Assembly (NCBI GenBank): GCA_034096865.1
Contig: JAWQFJ010028218.1
Coordinates: 17,501-81,500 of the forward strand
DNA length: 64,000 bases
Origin: Theodoxus fluviatilis
Lineage: Eukaryota > Mollusca > Gastropoda > Cycloneritida > Neritidae
Direction: 5' to 3'
Each line of letters begins with the position of its first letter. Position 1 is the first letter of the stretch. Of the stretch, positions 57,002 through 64,000 are shown in pieces. The translations under genes were made by a program, and so were the position numbers. The notes under the pieces were generated by a model. The model did not search any database. It was not told the DNA's origin and saw nothing but the letters and a program-made list of their open reading frames with translations.

Positions 57002-57196
57002 CTTACAATACACACACACACACACACACACAGACACAAACACTTACAAGATACACACACACACACACACAAATACTTACAAGATACACACACACACACA
57101 CACTTACAACACACACACACACACACACACTTACAAGATACACACACACACACTTACAAGATACACACACATACACTTACAAGATATGCACACACA

Positions 57197-57237
<41 letters not shown>

Positions 57238-60200
57238 ACACGAAACAAACACACTCACACACACATTCACAGGCTAGGCTCTGTAAGAACCACAAACACA
57301 TCCATGGCAAAACAAGACAGGATGCACTGACCTGGCTTTATCGATGAAGCGAAACGTCTTCTCCCAGTACTTCAACAGGTCAGCCTCCAAGTTGTCATAC
57401 ACTCTTACATTCATGTACTGGAAACTCCCGGTGAAAAAGTTGTCTATTTCCCGAGTGATGTTCAAAATGTACCCAATTCTGTAAAGAGAAGAAAGGAGAT
57501 ATTATATTCCTGCTAAAACCAGATTATCACGTTGCAGGCAAACTTGATATGAACTGATAGGATATTTCATTCCCCTAATAGGTTAAAGACTTATCAACAC
57601 TTATGCATGACATGTAGCAATGTGAACATCTACATATTGTTATTAATACCAATCCCTGGCTGCTTAACTACTTGGCAGAAAGCGTTTCCAAGGAAAAATT
57701 CCCTTGCTCCACTTTCTGACTGATGCTGTCACCGGAGGGCAAGTCACACACATAACCAACTATCGTGTCACTTAGCGGTGAGCATCAACACTTCATGAAT
57801 TTATTTTGCACCACTTTCTAGATTATTCACAGATTAGAACGGGAAAATCCAACAGTGGCAGTGGGGTGATTAGCACCACTCACCCTTTCTCCCGCAGCTC
57901 ATCCAGGTTGGATGCATTCCACTCAGACCCAAGATACAGGTAGTCCAGGATTTCTGAGGGGGCATCCATCTGGCCCAGGATCCGAAGCACCTCTTTGTTA
58001 AAGTACTCCCTGTAGGGCGCCAGCGACACACCCAGACTTTTCTCCACTTCCTGCCGCAGCTGAATAATCACAACAAATAAATAAATAAGAAATGGAAATG
58101 GAATTGCATCTTGCCATACACACTATCTGTTCTTGATGTGTAAAGCAGTTTGAGCACCGATCAATGGTGGAAAGTCGCTATATAAAATCACACCTTTTTC
58201 CTTTACCTTTTTTGTTGTCATACAGAGATATCAAGTACAACAAACACCTGGAGCCACTGGAAGCCTCACTCGCTAGCTGGAACATGTGGCTGCTGGGCTC
58301 GCTCCAGAAAAAGGGGTAAAGTGTCAAGAAGTTTGAACCCCAAATACGGGTGATAAGTTGTTATACAAAATCAGGTCCTTCCCGTAGTGCTGAAGAAGCT
58401 GGGCGGAAGCCCTGCGAAAGCTACATGCGAGTGGCTGCTATTTGTCCATGTTGAGTGCAATGTATACCTTTCTATCATACCAGTTCCTTCAACTTCATAC
58501 TGTTCAATCAGCATGTTTGATAGTTTCTGTAGAAAGTGTTTGACACGCCTGACTGCCCACCAGTTTTCTTACATAAATGTGTAGAAATTTCAGTATGCTC
58601 CTTTGGTAAGCCATTATGCTGTCTCCCTCAATAATTCAAGACTTGCTTTCACAAACAAGAAAAACAAATTCTGACCGATCATACACTTCTGCCTCACAAG
58701 AAGCCTGTCTTGAGAACTCTTCGACATGAACACATTCCTCTGGGGCATAACTGTCGACCCATCATGCAAGACACTCGGGGCAAAACCCAACTGAAAGTTC
58801 TGCAACTGCTGCCGGTGATGTAGACTTACAAACTTTGTTGTGGTTTCATCCAGGTCCACTGTCACCATCACATCCCGAAGTTTGGAGCTGATGCTCAGCT
58901 TCATCTTGTCCTCACTGCAATGTAGAGCAAGCAGTTGACTCTCGGTGTCACGACTTGGTACCTTACTACTGTTTATCACCTTGGCATCAAGTTGGGTAAG
59001 GCACCGTACTACTGTTTATCACCTTGGCATCAAGTTGGGTAAGGCACCTTACTACTGTTTATCACCTTGGCATCAAGTTGGGTAAGGCACCTTACTACTG
59101 TTTATCACCTTGGCATCAAGTTGGGTAAGGCACCTTACTACTGTTTATCACCTTGGCATCAAGATGGGTAAGGTACCTTACTACTGTTTATCACCTTGGC
59201 ATCAAGTTGGGTAAGGCACCTTACTACTGTTTATCACCTTGGCATCAAGTTGGGTAAGGCACCTTACTACTGTTTATCACCTTGGCATCAAGTTGGGTAA
59301 GGCACCTTACTACTGTCTATCACCTTGGCATCAAGTTGGGTAAGGCACCTTACTACTGTTTAGCACCTTGGCATCAAGTTGGGTAAGGCACCTTACTACT
59401 GTTTATCACCTTGGCATCATGGGAAAAACATGGTATAAACTCAAAGTCGAAAGACGTTTCACATTCTACTGCCTGGGAATCACTGAATTAATCACAGAGA
59501 TTTGGATCATGGAGTCATGAGATGTAACCTCCCCGCACACAACTAATGAAGTGAAACGTTTTCATGCTTTGACTCTGTAACTGTCGTCATGGTGGACAAG
59601 AAGTCACTTACTTTCCGAAGTGGACAGGGTCAATTCGCGTTGCTGCATCACTTTCCACACCCTCCATAGCGTACCTGTAACGGAAGCACCAAAGGTTATC
59701 ATTCCCAGTCACAGTGTAGAAAAGAAATGCGACAAAGCCATTCATACCGCTGACAGAGTTCTCAAGGGAACAAGTCTCTCCCTCGCAACAATCCAGTTTC
59801 AAATCAGGTTTATCTTGAACAATAATGCATGCTATGCAGACATATTTCCAATCCGAAAAAAAGTTTATAAAAACAAACAGGCAAACATTTTCATGCTTCA
59901 TCCTACACCTGTGTCACTCACTTCCTTTGACAGTCACACCACTACACTACCACCGAGAGAAACTGACAATTACAGTAAATTGCAATGAATTCATGTGCTT
60001 GGGGTGTCTGCTTTCCCATCAAAATGTCACATGTCCCTGGAATGTTACAGGCTCCAAAACAGTCGAAGCACCACAGGCATCGCACTAAGTTTAGTTGCTC
60101 AATGCACTTGTCTTCAGATGTGGCTCAGCCATTTATCCATCCCATAACAGCCCAAGCCGTGCTTAGTGTATCCCGTCATGACACACCCCACACGTCCTGC

Positions 60201-60691
60201 CATTCCCATGCTTCCTACAGCCACCAAGCTAAGCAGATTTCCTACTCAAACTCACTGTTCTGACTTCAGCAATCTTGTTAGGCAGCTCTGCTCCCAAGCT
60301 CATCACTTGACCACAACATTTCAAAGGAACAGCCAGAGAATGGAAACATGACAGGAAGCAGCAGGGGCTTTGCTGACAGCTACCTAGGCATGAGTATGGC
60401 AGCAAGATGCTGAAAAAAGTGTATGGGATATCATACATAACATCATAGCAGTATGGGCATGCTGCAATCAATGCTACATGGACACAGCACAAGGATGACA
60501 CTTTCAAACCTCCCCATGACACCCTGGAGAAGACAGCAGGGACATCCACTGACCAGAGACTAAGGCGGTTGCGGCTGGAGTGGTCCACCTTGGACTGGTA
60601 GTAGGACACCCAGGTGTGGGTTAAGCCTCCTGGGAGGTACGTCTTCTCTTCAGCGTTGTGGATGGCTCGGTCCAGACTCTGCAGTGCCGAC
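45766..60691 (-). CDS. ssh: slingshot cofilin phosphatase, 11 visible 3' exons (5' end outside window)
   Basis: The exons are 60554-60691, 59612-59674, 58830-58914, 57884-58059, 57332-57478, 56367-56427, 54999-55138, 53249-53406, 50595-51960, 49717-50087 and 45766-47936. They join without a frame break to 1,624 residues plus stop. The visible domains are the end of the SSH-N region (SALQSLDR, YLPGGLTHTWVSYYQS), a DEK_C domain (about 93-125, LRQEVEKSLG to LRILGQMD), and a dual-specificity phosphatase (about 127-270). Catalytic C213 and R219 lie in HCKMGISRSAS, and the likely general acid is D182 in RVYD. Slingshot dephosphorylates cofilin at its N-terminal serine and reactivates it for actin turnover. 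The 1,350-residue tail is low-complexity with a poly-Gln block. Missing are the N-terminus and first exons, beyond position 64,000. Confidence 0.95.
47937..49716 (-). other. slingshot intron (1.8 kb), no feature
   Basis: It lies between the last two coding exons. I see no exon, only a small imperfect duplication near 49,080-49,145 (GCTTGTAGTGTGA words). Confidence 0.5.
49717..50087 (-). CDS. ssh: slingshot penultimate exon
   Basis: It encodes residues 779-901. The exon begins LDELLGARPVQRSSSLKEGR, a basic-serine region, then a Pro/Thr/Ser linker and an acidic block (EEDEDLEESKTGEGE), ending KVKRHKKG. The acceptor is CTGCCAG/ACTGG and the donor AAGG/GTGAGT. Confidence 0.92.
50595..51960 (-). 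CDS. ssh: slingshot large exon with poly-glutamine
   Basis: It encodes residues 324-777. Two related motifs are spaced about 260 residues apart: REKIPWHPGTVRKIKSEID and KEDIPLTPGVVLRTKQEIE (I-P-x2-PG-V...K.EI[DE]). Between them is an interrupted Gln tract (about residues 640-706; 50,812-51,011). The acceptor is CTGCAG/CCCCCA and the donor CAGAA/GTAAGG. Confidence 0.93.
50812..51011 (-). repeat. CAG/CAA trinucleotide tract coding poly-Gln
   Basis: About 67 codons are mostly Gln with Leu, His and Lys interruptions. CAA interruptions within CAG runs are frequent. Confidence 0.95.
52808..52849. repeat. (CA)n microsatellite
   Basis: An uninterrupted CA run in a slingshot intron (51961-53248). 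Confidence 0.9.
52870..53030. repeat. 38-bp minisatellite with internal hairpin, about 4 copies
   Basis: Each unit contains CACTGACA ... TGTCAGTG (inverted) around GGTGCTTACT. On the slingshot strand each unit reads CAAGTAAGCACC, a donor-like word. Confidence 0.9.
53249..53406 (-). CDS. ssh: slingshot exon after phosphatase domain
   Basis: It encodes residues 270-322: NQRDYFRSQQITTLSQVSEE, then an acidic and Ser-rich stretch. The acceptor is CCCACAG/CAACC and the donor CAAG/GTACGG. Confidence 0.93.
53569..54052. repeat. G-rich 11-12-bp minisatellite (GGGGCAGTGGC / GGGGCTGTGGC)
   Basis: About 40 units differ mainly by a CAG/CTG alternation. It lies in a slingshot intron (53407-54998) and runs directly into the dispersed module at 54,050-54,225. 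The predicted glycine/alanine frames on either strand are artefacts. Confidence 0.95.
54050..54225 (+). repeat. Conserved dispersed module, copy 3
   Basis: GGCCATTAAACCGACTGGC through TTAATTCCCCAACCCACAGG matches the second part of 24,440-24,615. Here the tandem repeat upstream of the module is the G-rich minisatellite instead of (GGAT)n. Confidence 0.6.
54490..54998 (-). repeat. 53-62-bp tandem array built on the slingshot donor flank, about 9 units
   Basis: Units start at about 54497, 54559, 54610, 54663, 54716, 54779, 54832, 54885 and 54937 on the plus strand. On the gene strand each contains CCTTGTCTCAG, a TCGGGATGCTTC stretch and GTAGTGCAG/GTGACT or GTAGTGCAG/GTACCC. The real exon end with its donor, CTGCCAG/GTAGCCACCCTT, is the first member of this series. 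Confidence 0.9.
54999..55138 (-). CDS. ssh: slingshot exon: end of phosphatase domain
   Basis: It encodes residues 224-269 with VIAYLMKEKRWTAEEAYHYV and RPNENFMDQLKTYEGIL, the last helices of the catalytic domain. The acceptor is CCTGCAG/GTGATA and the donor GCCAG/GTAGCC. Confidence 0.95.
55464..56299 (+). repeat. TGACCTT-rich dispersed repeat, copy D
   Basis: A full-length copy runs from AACAAGAAGGGC to GCATGTGAGTCA, about 835 bp, preceded by an A-rich stretch. It lies in the slingshot intron between the exons at 54,999 and 56,367. Confidence 0.85.
56367..56427 (-). CDS. ssh: slingshot exon with phosphatase active site
   Basis: A 61-nt exon encodes KHNSRVLVHCKMGISRSAST (residues 204-223): the P-loop HCxxGxxRS with catalytic Cys and Arg present. 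The acceptor is CCGGACAG/GAAACA and the donor CCACA/GTTTGT, a weaker than consensus site. Confidence 0.95.
56762..57250. repeat. (CT)n-(CA)n block with eleven ACTTAC interruptions
   Basis: A CT run (56762-56840) is followed by CA repeats interrupted by ACACTTACAAGATAC words. On the slingshot strand each reads CTTGTAAGTGT, a near-consensus donor. It lies in the intron 56428-57331. Confidence 0.93.
57332..57478 (-). CDS. ssh: slingshot exon: phosphatase core
   Basis: It encodes residues 155-202: IGYILNITREIDNFF, the Slingshot signature, and MNVRVYD with the probable general acid Asp. The acceptor is TTTACAG/AATTGG and the donor GCCAG/GTCAGT. Confidence 0.95.
57884..58059 (-). CDS. ssh: slingshot exon: DEK_C and start of phosphatase domain
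   Basis: It encodes residues 96-153 with LRQEVEKSLGVSLAPYREYF and LGQMDAPSEILDYLYLGSEW. DEK_C plus LYLGSEWNASN is diagnostic for Slingshot. The acceptor is ATTCAG/CTGCGG and the donor AAAGG/GTGAGT. Confidence 0.95.
58830..58914 (-). CDS. ssh: slingshot exon: linker before DEK_C
   Basis: It encodes EDKMKLSISSKLRDVMVTVD and LDETTTKF (residues 68-95), aligning by position with the KLRSIM region of vertebrate SSH. The acceptor is ATTGCAG/TGAGG and the donor GTTT/GTAAGT. Confidence 0.88.
58966..59420. repeat. 43-bp minisatellite, about 10 copies
   Basis: Units contain CACCTTACTACTGTTTATCA and CCTTGGCATCAAGTTGGGTA. The array ends about 50 bp upstream of a slingshot acceptor. On the gene strand units contain CCAAGGTGATAA and AGTAGTAAGGTG. 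Confidence 0.93.
59612..59674 (-). CDS. ssh: slingshot 63-nt exon
   Basis: It encodes the end of the SSH-N region, YAMEGVESDAATRIDPVHFG, corresponding to the NAMQDLESTRPDSP stretch of vertebrate SSH. The acceptor is GTTACAG/GTACGC and the donor GGAAA/GTAAGT. Confidence 0.9.
60554..60691 (-). CDS. ssh: slingshot first visible exon
   Basis: It encodes residues 1-45 of the visible protein, with SALQSLDRAI and YLPGGLTHTWVSYYQSKVD. This matches the conserved SSH-N end (SALQ...YFPGG...W..YY). The acceptor is GTGTTGCAG/GTCGG and the donor CTCTG/GTCAGT. The preceding exons are not in the window. Confidence 0.92.
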
Positions 60692-60704
60692 CTGCAACAC
60701 AGAG

Positions 60705-62020
60705 CAAACACTGGTCTGTTGCCTGTACATTGGTCTTTTGCCTGTACACTGGTCTGTTGCCTGTACATTGGTCTGTTGCCTGTACACTGGTCAGTCTGTT
60801 GCCTGTACACTGGTCAGTCTGTTGCCTGTACACTGGTCAGTCTGTTGCCTGTACACTGGTCAGTCTGTTGCCTGTACACTGGTCGGTCTGTTGCCTGTAC
60901 ACTGGTCAGTCTGTTGCCTGTACACTGGTCAGTCTGTTGCCTGTACACTGGTCAGTCTACTGCCTGTACACTGGTCTGTTGCCTGTACACCGGTCTGTCT
61001 GTTGCCTGTACACTGGTCTGTCTACTGCCTGTACACTGGTCAGTCTGTTGTCTGTACACTGGTCTGTCTACTGCCTGTACACTGGTCTGTTGCCTGTACA
61101 CTGGTCTGTTGCCTGTACACTGGTCGGTCTGTTGCCTGTACACTGGTCTGTCTACTGCCTGTACACTGGTCAGTCTGTTGTCTGTACACTGGTCTGTTGC
61201 CTGTACACTGGTCTGTTGCCTGTACACTGGTCGGTCTGTTGCCTGTACACTGGTCGGTCTGTTGCCTGTACACTGGTCGGTCTGTTGCCTGTACACTGGT
61301 CAGTCTGTTGCCTGTACACTGGTCAGTCTGTTGCCTGTACACTGGTCTGTTGCCTGTACACTGGTCGGTCTGTTGCCTGTACACTGGTCGGTCTGTTGCC
61401 TGTACACTGGTCTGTTGCCTGTACACTGGTCTGTCTGTTGCCTGTACACTGGTCTGTCTGTTGCTTGTACACTGGTCAGTCTGTTGCCTGTACACTGGTC
61501 AGTCTGTTGCTTGTACACTGGTCAGTCTGTTGCCTGTACACTGGTCAGTCAGTTGCCAGTACACTGGTCAGTCTGTTGCCTGCACACTGGTCGGTCTGTT
61601 GCCTGCACACTGGTCTGTTGCCTGTACACTGGTCTGTCTGTTGCTTGTACACTGGTCAGTCTGTTGCTTGTACACTGGTCTGTCTGTTGCCTGTACACTG
61701 GTCTGTCTGTTGCCTGTACACTGGTCTGTCTGTTGCTTGTACACTGGTCAGTCTGTTGCCTGCACACTGGTCTGTCTGTTGCTTGTACACTGGTCAGTCT
61801 GTAGCCTGTACACTGGTCTGTCTGTTGCCTGTACACTGGTCTGTCTGTTGCCGGTACACTGGTCAGTCTGTTGCCGGTACACTGGTCGGTCTGTTGCCTG
61901 TACACTGGTCTGTCTGTTGCCTGTACACTGGCCTGTACACTGTTCTGTTGCCTGTACACTGGTCTGTCTGTTGCCTGTACATTGATCTGTCTGTTGCCAG
62001 TACATTGGTCTGTCTGTTGC
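60705..62020. repeat. 19/23-bp minisatellite, roughly 60 copies
   Basis: The core CTGTTGCCTGTACACTGGT is joined by CAGT, CGGT, CTGT or no spacer. It begins about 14 bp from the slingshot acceptor at 60,691. It is open in all plus frames (396-457 codons of VCCLYTGQSVACTLV type) solely because the units lack stops. Confidence 0.96.
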
Positions 62021-63017
62021 CCGAGTTTTAGAAACTCCATTTTACAAGTGTCAGGATTACAAGAGGCATATTTCACCATGAGTGGTCATCTGTCTGTCTT
62101 CCTTATAAGCAACTATGAGTTTGTATCTATATCAATAACCTTCACTGACTGTCAGTAGGGGACATAAATTCCTCTCTCAGTTGACCATCATTCCAAAGTG
62201 AACAGAAAAATTTGTCAGGTAATGTTCTAAACCACCAAGCATGAATGACAGATGTAGTTACTTTTTGAAAGGAAAATATTTCTGTTTGTTTTAGAAAGAC
62301 TCCATTCTACATCCACAGAAATATCCGAAGGCACATCAGTACATATATGAGTAGCTATGGCTGTTTAGTTGGAAACCGATTACTGCAGCACAACAATGAA
62401 TACCCTGTTATTAAGGTCTTAGGCTAGTCTCAAGGGAAAATGGGTTGTGTTAGCATATATTTCATATCTTTTTATATGATAGTATTATATTAACATTAGC
62501 CAAGAAAAAAACACAAACAGATTTTTTCTGGTTGCCATGGTTACAGAAAAAAACAAGATGTCCACCTGTGAAAACAACCCAACTTGTAACAATGATATCT
62601 CTAGTTCTATCCAACACTGAACAATGCAATTTGCACCATTTCATTTTGACTGCAAAAGCATATGCAATCTAAAATTCTAAGTTGTTTGATAAAAAAGAAA
62701 TTTACTATATTTTTGTGCTTTTATTACTGTTTTCCGGCTGTAACCAGAACACAAAAACCATCAAAAACTAGACTATGCATCACCACGTCACTTTGAGACT
62801 GGTTAGTTGCATAATGCAAACTGAAAATAGCAAGTGTGGAAAGTTTCTATTTGCTATCTGTAAATATATAGTCAGGGCAGCTGATAATAGGTTTAAAAAA
62901 CCAAGTTTTGAGAAAAACGCAAATAAAGGAAATAGTTACCGGTCCCACCTGATGTGGGGCTACATGACAATTTTCAAGTTTTCTGGAGTCCCACACACCA
63001 GCACTTTGCTGTACACC
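62021..63017. other. No gene recognised
   Basis: AT-rich sequence, probably slingshot intron. No SSH N-terminal exon motif (LWSDT, LDGDGGF) was found on the minus strand. Confidence 0.4.
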
Positions 63018-63971
63018 TCATGCACAATGAAATGCACCCTTTTGGTAGTGATCACCCCCCTCTTTTCCCCTGTACCAATCCTCTTTTCCCTTTCTTTGTG
63101 CATGTAGGACTTTCCGTCTTTGCTTCCCTGAGGATGCTGCTTGCTTTCTAGACACCTTTACTCTTTCTTTATCTATCTTGGAACACCCAACAAGAGTCCA
63201 GTGTCCAGGAGTGAGCCCAGCATGTCTCAGACTATCAGTCTGCCCCTTTGCCCCAGAGTTGAAACAAACAACAGCATCAGCCACACTCATTTCAAGCACA
63301 TCCCTCCCAACATATACAACCTTTGGACAACGGATCCACACCATGTGATTAAAACTTTCATTTTGGTTTTGAGTCTTCCCATGCAAGCAGCAGGAATGCA
63401 GTGCATCTTGACTCAGATCATCATAGATTTTCTCTACTTGGGTTAACACCTCAGCAGGAAGACCATGACGGTGTTTGAAACCCTCCTTTCCATATTTGCA
63501 CCATGAGTCAGAACACAGTTCATGGCGAGGACTGTCATCAGTGGAAGCAACATGATACAGTCCTGCCCTTATTTCTCTTTTCATTGCCTCCAGGTTCCCT
63601 TTATTCCTTCTAATAGCCAATCCAAAGAAATTTTGAAGGGTGTCAATTTTTGCTAGTGTCAACTTTCCCTTTCCTTTCATTCCTGTCTCTGTCTCCACAA
63701 GTTTTCTCAGCCTTGACCCTACTCTATGCTGGACATGTCCAATACATTCTTTTTGGGTCACTTTGGAACCATATGAACAGTCCTTCTGCACCTGTCTGAA
63801 GGCTTTGCTGTCTCCATCTCCGTAGAATGATACATACTGGAGGGAATGCTTCTCTTCGGATCGCTGAAACATTTCAACTGCTCCTTCTGTTTCCATTGAT
63901 CCGGCAGATCCAGCATGCTTCACTGAGCAGACATGTCTCTTCTGGCATGTGGATGGCAGAAACCACACCAT
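63018..63971 (-). pseudogene. MULE-like transposase domain, partial
   Basis: This 317-codon frame contains the block SMETEGAVEMFQRS, YGDGDSKAF, and KECIGHVQHRVGSRLRKL, then KIDTLQNFFGLAIRRN, followed by a Cys/His cluster (CSDSWCKYG). The pattern GDGDSKxF...K.ECxGHVQ+RxGxRLR is that of the Mutator-like transposase domain proteins that are repetitive in many invertebrate genomes. An in-frame TAA directly precedes the first Met and the expected upstream domain lies in another frame. The copy is therefore either frameshifted near the window edge or 5'-truncated. It probably sits in a slingshot intron. Confidence 0.75.
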
Positions 63972-64000
63972 TTAGGGAGGAGTGTCCCCTCTGCTGCCAT

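Noticed and set aside
58387..58584. 65-codon plus-strand frame in a slingshot intron
   Set aside because: It has no similarity to a known domain and no supporting context.
58966..59420. Possible CRISPR-like array
   Set aside because: Units are contiguous 43-bp tandem repeats without unique spacers, in a eukaryotic intron.
60614..62031. Three plus-strand frames of 396-457 codons and several minus frames rich in TDQCTGNR
   Set aside because: They are produced by a 19/23-bp minisatellite without stop codons. They overlap each other in different frames and show no independent coding signal.

Overview
The window looks like metazoan nuclear DNA, most likely from a mollusc. It has spliced genes with GT-AG introns, animal-specific proteins (a Slingshot cofilin phosphatase and an RNF185-type E3 ligase), very abundant (CA)n, (GAT)n and (GA)n microsatellites, many minisatellites inside introns, and several transposon types. 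The mollusc assignment is an inference from this overall character; no sequence comparison was possible.

Layout. Positions 1-16,600 carry no host gene I can support and are packed with mobile elements. They hold nested inverted repeats (0.44-2.62 kb) and two inverted copies of a THAP-type zinc-finger fragment (3.2-3.4 and 11.4-11.6 kb). Between those fragments lies a tandem Ty3/gypsy-type LTR element, LTR-internal-LTR-internal-LTR (3,585-10,823). A terminal-inverted-repeat element with a THAP reading frame and a palindrome cluster follows at 12.4-13.8 kb.

Positions 16,605-32,937 hold two divergent genes sharing a 382-bp promoter interval. rbmx2 is on the minus strand (six exons, 388 aa, RES/spliceosome RRM protein). 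rnf185 is on the plus strand (five exons, 180 aa, ER-anchored RING E3 ligase). Both conceptual splices stay in frame from ATG to stop. Positions 33-45.7 kb are untranslated or intergenic sequence with MITEs and LINE remnants. Positions 45,766-60,691 hold eleven 3' exons of slingshot on the minus strand. These encode the end of the SSH-N region, the DEK_C domain, the dual-specificity phosphatase domain and a long low-complexity tail (1,624 visible residues, in frame throughout). The 5' exons lie beyond the right edge. A MULE-like transposase fragment lies at 63.0-64.0 kb.

The three host genes do not form one pathway: they act in pre-mRNA splicing, ER protein quality control and actin turnover. 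The most unusual feature is the intron architecture. Several introns contain tandem arrays whose units carry splice-donor-like sequence on the sense strand. The clearest is in slingshot, where the donor-flanking sequence of one exon has itself been amplified about nine times. A dispersed repeat family of about 0.7-0.8 kb (four copies) is densely loaded with the nuclear-receptor extended half-site TCAAGGTCA.
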